From: Streptomyces macrolidinus
Lineage (GTDB): Bacteria > Actinomycetota > Actinomycetes > Streptomycetales > Streptomycetaceae
Direction of reading: 5' to 3'
Assembly (NCBI RefSeq): GCF_023887685.1
Contig: NZ_JAMWMR010000009.1
Location: 150,371-214,370, forward strand
DNA length: 64,000 nucleotides
Shown here: positions 28,646 to 37,993 of the stretch, in pieces
How the letters are laid out: each line of letters starts with the position of its first letter
How positions within the stretch are numbered: the first letter of the stretch is position 1
Notes under the pieces: generated by a model
The model's input: the letters and a program-made list of their open reading frames with translations, nothing else
Told to the model about the DNA's origin: nothing
Databases searched by the model: none
Position numbers and translations under genes: made by a program

Positions 28646-29654
28646 GGTCCGCCTCCGGTGTCCGGCCGAGCACGATCCGCGCGAGGTTGGCCACGCTGAC
28701 CGAGCCCGGTGCGAAGTAGTCGCTGTGGCCGCCGTCGCCCGCGTCGAAGACCCGGGCGCCGTACGCCGCGGACACCGGGTCGGTGCCGAAGCCGACGGTC
28801 GTGCCGAACGCCGTCACCCGGGTGTGGGGCACATCGGCGATCCAGTCGCGGGCACCGCGGGCCGCCCAGACACGGGCGCGGGTGTGCAGGTCGGCGGCGG
28901 AGTCCACGCCGGTCCCGGGGCTGCCGACGAGGACGATGTCCCGCACCTCGGCGGCGGGCGCGGTGCGGGCGCAGACGACGGTGCCGTAGGAGTGGCAGAG
29001 AAGCGAGATACGGGCCGACGGGCCCACCAGGCCGCGCAGTTGACGCAGGAAGCGCGTCAGTCCGGGGGCCGCCTGCTCGGCCCGGCCCGTCGTGAGGGCG
29101 TCGGTGCTGAGCATGCGGGGCGTGTCGTAGCCGAGCCAGGCGATGACGGCGGTACGGGGGCCCGTGCGGTGGTGCAGGGCGAGCGCGCCCGCGCGGAGGC
29201 GCCCGTAGGTCTCCAGGGTCGTGTCGGAGCCGGGGACCAGCACCGCGATGTGCTCCGCCCGGGTCAGGTCGCCGAAGACCTCCGTCGCGCGTCCCGTGCC
29301 CCGGCCGTCGAAGGCCAGCAGCTTCCGGGACGTGGAGGCCAGGGCGCGGTCCGCCGTGGCGCGACGGCGGTCGCCGTGGGCCGTGGCCATCCGCGCGGCC
29401 TCGGCGGCGTCCGCGCGGTTGGCCGCGTAGATCGTGGGGAGCGTGGCCGCCGACAGCGGGGGAAGCGTCGCCGGGGGCGGGGCCGGGACCCGAGGGCGCC
29501 CGGCGGCGGAGAGGGGTACGACGACAGCGCCCACGACCAGGGCGGCGAGCAGCGCGCGCCCCAGGCGGCCGGGGCGTGCGCCCTTCCGGCGTCCGAAGCC
29601 GCGCGTCGCCCTCCCGTGCTCGGCCCCCGCCGATCCGCTCCCCCGCAGCCCCAT
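28638..29654 (-). CDS. Alpha/beta hydrolase (DUF1023-like), membrane-anchored or secreted
   Basis: 338 residues. An Arg-rich start precedes a hydrophobic segment at about 32-50 (LGRALLAALVVGAVVVPLSAAG), a signal or anchor, then a Pro/Ala linker. The hydrolase core has AVLVPGSDTTLETYGRL, nucleophile Ser in LLCHSYGTVVCA, and a C-terminal His in DGGHSDYFAPGSVSVANLA, matching DUF1023 proteins. It is the first gene of a two-gene unit with the acyltransferase. Likely an extracytoplasmic esterase or lipase; substrate not evident. Confidence 0.8.
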   Translation of the reverse strand: MGLRGSGSAGAEHGRATRGFGRRKGARPGRLGRALLAALVVGAVVVPLSAAGRPRVPAPPPATLPPLSAATLPTIYAANRADAAEAARMATAHGDRRRATADRALASTSRKLLAFDGRGTGRATEVFGDLTRAEHIAVLVPGSDTTLETYGRLRAGALALHHRTGPRTAVIAWLGYDTPRMLSTDALTTGRAEQAAPGLTRFLRQLRGLVGPSARISLLCHSYGTVVCARTAPAAEVRDIVLVGSPGTGVDSAADLHTRARVWAARGARDWIADVPHTRVTAFGTTVGFGTDPVSAAYGARVFDAGDGGHSDYFAPGSVSVANLARIVLGRTPEADHA

Positions 29655-29845
29655 GCCGCCCTCCCCTTCCGCCGGGCCGCCTCAACGGCCTGTCCAGGAC
29701 GGGAAGTTACGAAGCGCGACGCGTCACCGGCATCACGCCGGAGAACTCATCTCAGGGGTAGCTCTCAGGTATGACAGGTATGACGGAACAGCCCGTCGGC
29801 TACCCCATCTCGCCCTGCCCTTACGGGTGTTGGCGATCGGCCTGG

Positions 29846-30766
29846 CTACCACGCGAGCTGCGCGATCTCCTCCGCCACCACCGCGCACGCGTCCGCGGCC
29901 GGGTCGATCAGGGGGAAGTGGCCCACGTCCTCCAGGAGGGTGAGGCCGACGACCTCGCCCGCCTGCGCCGCCGCGTCCGCGTACGACTCGGCGACCGCCT
30001 GCGGGACCACGCTGTCGGTACGGCCCTGGACGAGGGTCGTGGCGATACCGGTGGGCAGCAGCAGGGCCGGGTCCGCGTACGGCTGCCGCTGCGCGAACGA
30101 GGCCTGTCCGCCGAGCAGTTGGCCCGCCGCACCGCCGCACACGCCCAGCTCCTCGGCTCTGCGGAAGTCCGCGATCGGAGCGAGCGCCACGACACCGCGC
30201 AGCGGGGCCGGACGGTCCGTACGCCAGGGGGCGTCCGGTGGCAGGACATGGCGGGCCGCGGCCCACAGCGCGAGGTGGCCGCCCGCCGAGTGGCCGGTGA
30301 TCACCGTACGGCGCGCATCGGCCTGTGGCAGCGCCGCGCCGACCAGGTCCGGCAGCGCGTCGAACGCCGCCGCGACGTCGTCGAAGGTCTCCGGCCAGCG
30401 GCCCGCGACCGGCGGCGTTCCGGGTCCCTCGCTCTCGGCGGGGCCGCCCCTGCGGTACTCGACGTTCGCCACGGCGAAGCCGCGGCGGGCCAGGAAGTCG
30501 GCGAACGGGCTGATGTGCCGACGGTCGTAGGGCGCACGCCACGCGCCGCCGTGCAGCACGACCACGAGAGGGGCGGGCCCACCGGCCTCCTCCCCCTGCC
30601 GCGGGGCATAGAAGTCGATCACCTGGTCCGGGTGGTCGCCGTAGGCGGCGGTGGCGTCGGGCTCCACCGGCGGGTGCGCGAAGAGGGACGCCTCTTCCGC
30701 GGCGGCGGCATCGGCGAACGCGCCGTCCGGGCTTACGGAATCATGGCGCGCGGCGGCGTCCGGCAT
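29846..30766 (-). CDS. Alpha/beta hydrolase, probable kynurenine formamidase
   Basis: 306 residues from ATG 30764-30766, with GAGAGG eight bases upstream. It has oxyanion motif HGGAW (72-76), nucleophile Ser160 in GHSAGGH, Asp in QGRTDSVVP and His in DVGHFPLI, the layout of eukaryotic-type arylformamidases and esterases rather than bacterial KynB. As it follows kynA and kynU in the same direction, hydrolysis of N-formylkynurenine is the likely role, filling the missing middle step. The function is inferred from context. Confidence 0.72.
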   Translation of the reverse strand: MPDAAARHDSVSPDGAFADAAAAEEASLFAHPPVEPDATAAYGDHPDQVIDFYAPRQGEEAGGPAPLVVVLHGGAWRAPYDRRHISPFADFLARRGFAVANVEYRRGGPAESEGPGTPPVAGRWPETFDDVAAAFDALPDLVGAALPQADARRTVITGHSAGGHLALWAAARHVLPPDAPWRTDRPAPLRGVVALAPIADFRRAEELGVCGGAAGQLLGGQASFAQRQPYADPALLLPTGIATTLVQGRTDSVVPQAVAESYADAAAQAGEVVGLTLLEDVGHFPLIDPAADACAVVAEEIAQLAW

Positions 30767-30895
30767 GCTCCAACCTCTCAGCGACGGAACGGGATTCGGT
30801 ACGCGGTGGCCGGAATCCGACCGGCCGCCCGCGGGGACCGTACCAGGCCGATGACCTGCGCTCCCACGGGGTCGTTCACGCACGGTGAAGCCGTG

Positions 30896-30959
30896 GCGGC
30901 ACGACGTTCCGCGGTGGCGGGCACGACGTTCCGCGGTGGTGGGCACGACGTTCTCGCCG
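30896..30959. repeat. 22-bp tandem repeat, three copies
   Basis: Three head-to-tail copies sharing GGCACGACGTTC with CGCGGT following in the first two. Starts are at about 30896, 30916 and 30938; copy 3 is degenerate. They lie between kynU and the formamidase-like gene. Confidence 0.75.
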
Positions 30960-30975
30960 CCCCGCCCACCACCGC
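30933..30975 (-). terminator. Hairpin just after kynU
   Basis: A perfect 12-bp stem (30933-30944 with 30964-30975) and a 19-base loop, starting 9 bp past the kynU stop on its strand. It partly coincides with the tandem repeat. It could terminate or attenuate transcription before the formamidase-like gene. Confidence 0.55.
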
Positions 30976-30984
30976 CGAGGCGCC

Positions 30985-32178
30985 TCAGCGCAGCGTCTTC
31001 GCCAGGATCCGGGCCGCCCGCTCCACGTCCGCGAAGCCCACGTACAGCGGCGTGAAGCCGAACCGCAGCACGTCCGGCGGCCGGAAGTCACCGACCACAC
31101 CGCCCTCGATCAGCCGCTTCATCACCTCGCCCGCGTCGGCGCAGCGCAGCGCCACCTGGCTGCCCCGCTCCGCGTGCGCGGAGGGCGTCAGCGACTCGAC
31201 CGCGCCCTCGGGGACGTACGCGCTCACGCACTCCAGGAAGAAGTCCGTGAGCGCGAGGGACTTGGCGCGCACGGCCTCGATCGAGACGTCGTCCCACACC
31301 TCGAGCGCCGCCTCCAGCGCGAGCATCGACAGGATGTCCGGGGTGCCGACCCGGCCGCGCGGCGCGCCCGCCGCCGGTGCGTAGTCGGTGCTCATCCCGA
31401 ACGGGTCCGTGTGCGAGTTCCAGCCCGGCAGCGGGGAGTCGAAGCGGTCCTGCGCCTCCCGGCGCACATACAGGTACGCCGGTGAACCCGGCCCGCCGTT
31501 CAGGTACTTGTAGGTGCAGCCGACCGCCAGATCGACCCCGTGCTCGTCCAGCCCCACCGGCAGCGCGCCCGCGCTGTGGCACAGGTCCCAGACCGCGTAC
31601 GCGCCCGCCGCGTGCACGGCGGCCGTCAGGGACGGCAGATCGTGCAACCGGCCGGTGCGGTAGTCGACGTGGTTCAGCAGGACCGCCGCCGTCCGCCCGG
31701 ACAGCGCCTCGGGCACCTGCGCCGGGGTCACCGGGCGCAGCGTGCACCCCGTCATCCGGGCCGCCGAGGCGGCGATGTAGCCGTCCGTCGGGAACGTCGT
31801 CGCGTCGACGAGGATCTCGTCCCGCCCGTCCCCGTCCTCGGCGGCCATGCGGACGGCCGCCACCAGGGCCTTGAAGACGTTGACGCTGGTCGAGTCGCCG
31901 ACCACGATCTGCCCGGGTGCCGCCCCGACCAGCGGGGCGATCCGGTCGCCGATGCGTTCCGGCGCCGTCCACCAGCCGCTCTCCTCCCAGGAGCGGATCC
32001 GCAGCGATCCCCACTGTCTGCGGACGACGTCCTCCAGCCTGCCGGGGACGGCCGCGGGCAGCGCGCCCAGCGAGTTCCCGTCGAGGTAGACCGCGTCGTC
32101 GAGCACAAACTGCGCGCGCAGCCCGGCCAGTTCGTCGGCCGCGTCCAACTCCTGTGCCTTCGCCGTCAGTTCAGACAT
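30985..32178 (-). CDS. kynU: Kynureninase
   Basis: PLP enzyme cleaving kynurenine to anthranilate and alanine. The 397-residue protein has the typical start YLDGNSLGALP, the phosphate-binding STSVNVFKAL, Asp198/His201 in VWDLCHSAGALPV, and PLP Lys224 in CTYKYLNGGPGSPAYLYV. Its start overlaps the kynA stop by 8 bases. With kynA and the hydrolase it makes a tryptophan-to-anthranilate route, which in streptomycetes supplies anthranilate for catabolism or antibiotic building blocks. Confidence 0.95.
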   Translation of the reverse strand: MSELTAKAQELDAADELAGLRAQFVLDDAVYLDGNSLGALPAAVPGRLEDVVRRQWGSLRIRSWEESGWWTAPERIGDRIAPLVGAAPGQIVVGDSTSVNVFKALVAAVRMAAEDGDGRDEILVDATTFPTDGYIAASAARMTGCTLRPVTPAQVPEALSGRTAAVLLNHVDYRTGRLHDLPSLTAAVHAAGAYAVWDLCHSAGALPVGLDEHGVDLAVGCTYKYLNGGPGSPAYLYVRREAQDRFDSPLPGWNSHTDPFGMSTDYAPAAGAPRGRVGTPDILSMLALEAALEVWDDVSIEAVRAKSLALTDFFLECVSAYVPEGAVESLTPSAHAERGSQVALRCADAGEVMKRLIEGGVVGDFRPPDVLRFGFTPLYVGFADVERAARILAKTLR

Positions 32179-33019
32179 AGGACCGCGCCGTCCACAGCTC
32201 GGGGAACACGCTCTTCTGCGCCCGCTTCTCCAGCCACGCCACCCCGGCGGAGCCGCCCGTGCCGGGCTTGGCGCCCATCGCGCGCCGGGTGGCCAGCAGA
32301 TGGTCGTTGCGCCAGCGCCACACCAGTTCGGCGACGTCGGTCAACGCCTCGCCGAGCCGGGCGAGTTCGCCCTCCGGATCACCGCGGTAGATCTCGGCCC
32401 AGACCGCCTCGACCTGCTCCGAGGGCTCGTAGCGCTGGGAGACGTCGCGGGTGAGCAGGGCGTCCGGGATCGCGTGGCCGCGGCGCGCGAGCAGCCGCAG
32501 CACCTCGTCGTACAGGCACGGCTCGTGCAGCGACTTCTCCAGGTCGGCGTGGGCACGCGGCGCGCCCCGGTGCGGGACGAGCATGGACGCGGACTTCTCG
32601 CCGAGCAGGAACTCCAGGCGGCGGTACATCGCGGACTGGAAGCCGGAGCCCTCGCCGAGGGCCGAGCGGTAGGCATTGAACTGGGCGGGCGTGAGCTGGG
32701 CCAGGGGCCGCCAGGACGCGTTCAGCGCCTCCAGCTCGCGCGCGGATCTCTTCAGCGCGTCGATCGCCGCCGGTACCCGGTCCTCGCTCAGGGCCCGCGC
32801 GGCGGTCTCCCACTCATGGACGAGGACGGTGAACCACAGCTCCATGACCTGGGTGGTGACCAGGAAGACCATCTCTCCGGGATCGTCGGAGAGGGTGTGC
32901 TGGAGGTGGGTGAGGACGTCCGCCTTCACATAGTCCTCGTACGGCGTCGTACCCCGGAAGTCGAGCTGCGGGGTCTCGGCTTCCTGAGCCGCGTGGGACT
33001 GGTGAGCCGGTTGGGACAT
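32171..33019 (-). CDS. kynA: Tryptophan 2,3-dioxygenase
   Basis: Haem enzyme that opens the indole ring of tryptophan to N-formylkynurenine. The 282-residue protein shows the family blocks LDFRGTTPYEDYVKADVLTHLQ, EMVFLVTTQVMELWFTVLVHEWE, SGFQSAMYRRLEFLLG and WRNDHLLATRRAMGAKPGTGGSAGVAWLEKR near the C-terminus with its haem-ligand His. It is the first gene of the kynurenine operon; about 150 bp upstream hold its promoter and the terminator of the preceding gene. Confidence 0.96.
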   Translation of the reverse strand: MSQPAHQSHAAQEAETPQLDFRGTTPYEDYVKADVLTHLQHTLSDDPGEMVFLVTTQVMELWFTVLVHEWETAARALSEDRVPAAIDALKRSARELEALNASWRPLAQLTPAQFNAYRSALGEGSGFQSAMYRRLEFLLGEKSASMLVPHRGAPRAHADLEKSLHEPCLYDEVLRLLARRGHAIPDALLTRDVSQRYEPSEQVEAVWAEIYRGDPEGELARLGEALTDVAELVWRWRNDHLLATRRAMGAKPGTGGSAGVAWLEKRAQKSVFPELWTARSYV

Positions 33020-33126
33020 CGCTGTCTCCTGTGGGTGTGCTCGGGTAGCGGTCCGCCCCTGCCGATGCCGACACGGGGGCCCCGGTCCCCACCTGGCATC
33101 CTGCGCAACACACCCGCGTACCGCAA

Positions 33127-33150
33127 GGCCCGCCCGGCAGCGGGCGGGCC
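33127..33150 (-). terminator. Hairpin terminator after the DUF3151 gene
   Basis: A perfect 10-bp stem, GGCCCGCCCG/CGGGCGGGCC, with GCAG loop, about 20 bp beyond the DUF3151 stop. Confidence 0.7.
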
Positions 33151-33169
33151 CGATCCGGGGCCGGCCCGG

Positions 33170-33583
33170 CTAGCCCAGCGTCTGGGCGGCCATCGGCGAG
33201 GAGTCCTTGAGGAACCGCGTGCAGCGTTCGTACTCCTCCTGCTCGCCGATGCCCTGCGCGGCGCGGGCGAGGGCGTGCAGGGCGCGCAGGAAGCCGCGGT
33301 TGGGCTCGTGCTCCCACGGCACGGGGCCGTGGCCCTTCCAGCCGCCCCGCCGCAGGGAGTCCAGGCCGCGGTGGTAGCCCGTTCGGGCGTAGGCGTACGA
33401 CTCGACGACCGCGCCGCGCTCGAAGGCGTCGTCGGCCAACTGCGCCCAGGCCAGCGAGGAGGCGGGGTAGCGGGCGGCGACCTCGGCGGGCGCGGTCCCG
33501 TTGGCGAGCAGCTCGCGCGGTTCCGGGTCGTCGGGGAGACGGGTCGGGGGCGGGCCCCCGAGGAGGTTCTCGTGAAGAGTCAT
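33170..33583 (-). CDS. DUF3151 family protein
   Basis: 137 residues from ATG 33581-33583 (MTLHENLLGGPPPTRLPDDPEPRE..., the conserved family start). A helical, TPR-like small protein (ASSLAWAQLADDAFERGAVVESYAYARTGYHRGLDSLRR) seen throughout actinobacteria and typically near fba. A GAAGAGT-type ribosome site is weak. No catalytic residues are obvious; the function is unknown. The frame extends upstream but only through repeats. Confidence 0.88.
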   Translation of the reverse strand: MTLHENLLGGPPPTRLPDDPEPRELLANGTAPAEVAARYPASSLAWAQLADDAFERGAVVESYAYARTGYHRGLDSLRRGGWKGHGPVPWEHEPNRGFLRALHALARAAQGIGEQEEYERCTRFLKDSSPMAAQTLG

Positions 33584-33634
33584 GGGACCAGTGTGGAGCA
33601 CCCTCCCGGGACCGTGACCGACGGTGTCGGCACT

Positions 33635-33723
33635 GGCTAGTGCTTCGTGCCGGGCGTATTCACGCATCGGCTGGTGCTCGTGCCGGGTCTTCTCGGTCCC
33701 CGGCTAGTGCTTCGTGCCGGGCG
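33635..33723. repeat. Direct repeat covering the end of the MFS gene
   Basis: An exact 22-bp repeat beginning GGCTAGTGCTTCGTGCC occurs at 33635-33656 and 33702-33723, with a degraded copy at about 33669-33687. The right copy encodes the last residues and stop (PGTKH*) of the MFS protein, so the C-terminal codons and stop are duplicated downstream of the gene. Confidence 0.8.
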
Positions 33724-35200
33724 CGCCCGGTCCTCGGCGTGGCTCCAGCGGCGGGGTCGTCACGCAGCCGTGGACGCGGCACTCGGGGCGGCGGCCGTCC
33801 GGTGCCGGACGGCGGATCGTCGCGAAGGCGAGTACCGCCCCGGCCACCAGGACCCCCGCGCAGATCGGCATCGCGCGCCGGAACGCGGCGTCGAAGGCGT
33901 CCGCCGAGCGGTACGCCTCCGGGCCCATCCCGGCGAGCAGCGGCAGCGCGGCCACCGCGACCAGACCGGCCGCGCGGGCCGCCGCGTTGTTGATGCCGCT
34001 GGCCAGACCGGCCTGGCCGGTGTCCACCGAGGCGAGCACGGTGGCCGTCAGGGGCGCGACCAGGGTGACCATGCCCGCGCCCATGACCAGCAGCGCGGGC
34101 AGGACGTCCACGACGTACCCGGCGCCCTTGCCGACGCGCAGCATCAGCAGCAGCCCGGCCGCGCACAGCAGCGGGCCGACGGTGAGCGGGACCCGCGGCC
34201 CGATGCGTTCGGCGAGGGCGCCCGAGCGGGACGAGAAGAGCAGCATGAGGACGGTCGTGGGCAGCAGCGCCGTACCGGCCCCCAGAGCCGAGTAGCCCGC
34301 CACCACCTGGAGCTGGAGCGCGGTGAGGAAGAAGAAGCCGCCGAATGCCGCGTAGACGCAGAGGGTCACCAGGTTGACCGCGGTGAACTGGCGGGAGGCG
34401 AAGACGGCGGGCGGCATCATCGGGTCGTCGCGGTGCCTCTCGACGTACACGAAGGCGGCGCCCGCGGCGATCCCCGCGAGCGCCGTGACGGCCACGGGCA
34501 GGGAGCCGCCGCGGGCCTCGATGAGCGCGTACGTCACCAGGGCGAGGGACAGGGCGCCCAGGGCGGCGCCGAGGACGTCGAACCGGCCGCGGGTGCGGGT
34601 GCCGGAGGACTCGGGGACATGCCGCAGGGCGATGGGCGCGCAGACCAGCGCCAGCGGGATGTTGAGCAGGAACACCCAGCGCCAGCCGGGGCCGTCCACC
34701 AGCCAGCCGCCGAGGAACGGGCCGATGGCCGCGCCGATGCCGCCGAACCCGGACCACAGGCCCACCGCCCGTGCGCGGTCGTCGGGGTGGAAGGAGGCCT
34801 GGATGAGCGCGAGCGAGCCGGGCGTGAGCAGGGCGCCGCCGACGCCCTGGAGCGTGCGGGCGGCGATGAGGATGCCGGTGCCGGGGGCGAAGCCGCACAG
34901 CAGCGAGGCGGCGGCGAACCAGACGACCCCGAGGACGAAGATCCGGCGGCGGCCGAACCGGTCGCCGAGGGCGCCGCCGAGGAGCAGCAGACCGGCGAGG
35001 GTGACCAGATAGGCGTTGACGGTCCACTGCAGGGCGGCGAGGCTCGCGTCGAGGTCGCGGCCGATGTGCGGCAGGGCGACGTTGACGACGGTGGAGTCCA
35101 GCAGCACCATGCTGGAGCCGAGCACGGTCGTCAGCAGGATCCACCTCCCCTGCGGGGAGCCGAACCTGACGGCGGGGGCCTGCCGCGCGACGTCAGCCAT
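33704..35200 (-). CDS. MFS drug exporter, DHA2 (14-helix, QacA/EmrB) family
   Basis: 498 residues from ATG 35198-35200. The first helix motif SSMVLLDSTVVNVALPHIGRDL and the loop GDRFGRRRIFV, then GVGGALLTPGSLALIQ with motif C-like GFGGIGAAIGPFLGGWL, place it in the DHA2 proton-antiport drug exporters. About 14 hydrophobic segments are present. It has a basic tail ending in a repeat-encoded PGTKH. No regulator is adjacent; the substrate cannot be inferred. Confidence 0.9.
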   Translation of the reverse strand: MADVARQAPAVRFGSPQGRWILLTTVLGSSMVLLDSTVVNVALPHIGRDLDASLAALQWTVNAYLVTLAGLLLLGGALGDRFGRRRIFVLGVVWFAAASLLCGFAPGTGILIAARTLQGVGGALLTPGSLALIQASFHPDDRARAVGLWSGFGGIGAAIGPFLGGWLVDGPGWRWVFLLNIPLALVCAPIALRHVPESSGTRTRGRFDVLGAALGALSLALVTYALIEARGGSLPVAVTALAGIAAGAAFVYVERHRDDPMMPPAVFASRQFTAVNLVTLCVYAAFGGFFFLTALQLQVVAGYSALGAGTALLPTTVLMLLFSSRSGALAERIGPRVPLTVGPLLCAAGLLLMLRVGKGAGYVVDVLPALLVMGAGMVTLVAPLTATVLASVDTGQAGLASGINNAAARAAGLVAVAALPLLAGMGPEAYRSADAFDAAFRRAMPICAGVLVAGAVLAFATIRRPAPDGRRPECRVHGCVTTPPLEPRRGPGAPGTKH

Positions 35201-35322
35201 GCCGCGATCATCCCGCGGCGAGGAGCGCGGGGCCAGAGGGCGAGAAGCCCGGCGCCGCGATGGCACCGGGCTCCTCGTGACGGCCGCTCACCGGCCGCCG
35301 ACCGTTCGTCGAGTCGAGCGGG

Positions 35323-36354
<1,032 letters not shown>

Positions 36355-36518
36355 CTGTCCGCTCCTTGTATGTGCGGGGTGCGTACTGCTCTTACGGCCC
36401 TGACCTAGGGGGCGACATCATCGTCCGTCCCCATCTTTCCAGACTTGCCCCGTTGCCAGGCCCGGACGTCCCGGCCTGTGGACAACCCTGCGGCTGCCCG
36501 TGGACAGCCCTGCGGCCG

Positions 36519-37067
36519 TCAGTCCAGGCCCAGCTCGTCCTTGCCGTACGCGAAGAGGTACGGCACCCCGGCGCCTTCCTGGATCTTCTCGGCCGCGCCC
36601 GTGGCCCGGTCGACGATCGTCGCGACGGCGACGACCTCGGCACCCGCCTCCCGTACCGCCTCCACGGCGGTGAGCGGGGAGCCGCCCGTGGTGGAGGTGT
36701 CCTCGACGACTAGGACCCGGCGACCCTTGATCTCCGGGCCCTCCACGCGCCGCTGCAGGCCGTGCGCCTTGGCCGCCTTGCGGACGACGAAGGCGTCCAG
36801 CTTGCGGCCGCGCGCCGCCGCCGCGTGCAGCATGGCCGCCGCGACCGGGTCCGCGCCCATGGTCAGGCCGCCGACCGCGTCGAACTCCAGCTCCTCGGTC
36901 AGGTCCAGCAGCACCTGGCCGACCAGCGGCGCGGACTCGCCGTCGAGGGTGATGCGGCGCAGGTCGATGTAGTAATCGGCCTCCAGGCCCGAGGAGAGGG
37001 TCACCTTGCCGTGCACTACGGCCTTGTCCTTGATCTGCCGCAGAAGGGCGCCACGAACGTCACTCAT
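36519..37067 (-). CDS. pyrE: Orotate phosphoribosyltransferase
   Basis: Converts orotate and PRPP to OMP in pyrimidine synthesis. 182 residues from ATG 37065-37067. The PRPP loop RVLVVEDTSTTGGS is at about 125-138, with FVVRKAAKAHG and TLSSGLEADYYIDLRR in front. The usual pyrimidine cluster is elsewhere; the fba-pyrE neighbourhood is common in streptomycetes. The aldose epimerase gene follows upstream with a gap of 46 bp, so co-transcription is possible. Confidence 0.95.
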   Translation of the reverse strand: MSDVRGALLRQIKDKAVVHGKVTLSSGLEADYYIDLRRITLDGESAPLVGQVLLDLTEELEFDAVGGLTMGADPVAAAMLHAAAARGRKLDAFVVRKAAKAHGLQRRVEGPEIKGRRVLVVEDTSTTGGSPLTAVEAVREAGAEVVAVATIVDRATGAAEKIQEGAGVPYLFAYGKDELGLD

Positions 37068-37113
37068 ACGGGCCAGCTTACGGGCGCCGCCGGACCCCGT
37101 GACGCCCCGCACC

Positions 37114-37902
37114 TCACAGACGGCGCCAGCGCCAGGTCGTCGAGGCCTCCAACGGCTCGATGGGCGTGACCAGGCGGGGAAGGGTGTTGAGCCCGTCGGG
37201 CGGCCCGGTCTGCGGCTCCACGCACACCGCCTCCGGCTGCTCGTCGTACACCACCACCCACTCCTCGCGGCTGGTGATGTTCAGCTCCAGCTTCCCCGGC
37301 CAGGTCAGCGTGACGTCGACGCCGTCGGGCATGCCGAAGCAGTCGTCCCAGGGGCCCGGCTTCGGATCGACGCGGTGCCCGGTGGGCAACTGGTCCTCGC
37401 CGCGCTCCTCCTGCCAGGCCGGGGTGAAGTCGAGGCGTACGTCCGCGCCGCCGATGCTGCGGTTGAACCAGGGGTGCCAGCCGAGCTGGGCCGGGAACGA
37501 GGACGCGAACGTCTCCACGGACATGGTGAGCGTGAGGGCGTCCTCGCCGAGGGACACGACCTGGGTGACATGGCCGGTGTGGGGCCAGGGGGCGGCCAGG
37601 TCACAGGTGAGGACGGCCTCCGTCCGGTCCGCGCGGGCCACCCGCCAGGCGGCGTCCCGCGCCGTGCCGTGGATGGCGTGCGGCGGGGCGTTGAGGGGCA
37701 TCTGATGGACCGCGCCGCCGTCGCGGAACCTGCCGTCCCGGATCCGCCCGCACCAGGGCACCATCGGGAAGCACCCGAACCGCTCACCCTGGCGCAGCAG
37801 TTCCGTACCGCCGATGCGCAGGCTCGTCACGCGCCCGCCGTTGCCCGGCGCCAGCACCACTTCCGCGTCTCCCGCGGCCAACGTGATCTCGTCGTTGCTC
37901 AC
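37114..37902 (-). CDS. Aldose 1-epimerase family protein
   Basis: 262 residues of the galactose-mutarotase-like beta-sandwich: GNGGRVTSLRIGGTELL start, CGRIRDGRF, catalytic-type His in PPHAIHGTARDAAW, a second His in LGWHPWFNR, and the glutamate-containing AVCVEPQTGPPDGLN near the end. It probably interconverts anomers of a hexose or hexose phosphate, cytosolic. It lies directly upstream of pyrE on the same strand. Confidence 0.88.
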   Translation of the reverse strand: MSNDEITLAAGDAEVVLAPGNGGRVTSLRIGGTELLRQGERFGCFPMVPWCGRIRDGRFRDGGAVHQMPLNAPPHAIHGTARDAAWRVARADRTEAVLTCDLAAPWPHTGHVTQVVSLGEDALTLTMSVETFASSFPAQLGWHPWFNRSIGGADVRLDFTPAWQEERGEDQLPTGHRVDPKPGPWDDCFGMPDGVDVTLTWPGKLELNITSREEWVVVYDEQPEAVCVEPQTGPPDGLNTLPRLVTPIEPLEASTTWRWRRL

Positions 37903-37993
37903 GAGGCGACCCTACTGGGACCCGTCGACGGGCGGGCGCCGACGGGCATGGGTGCGCCCTACGGGGACCCGTCGGCGCACCTGTGGCGGCCCG

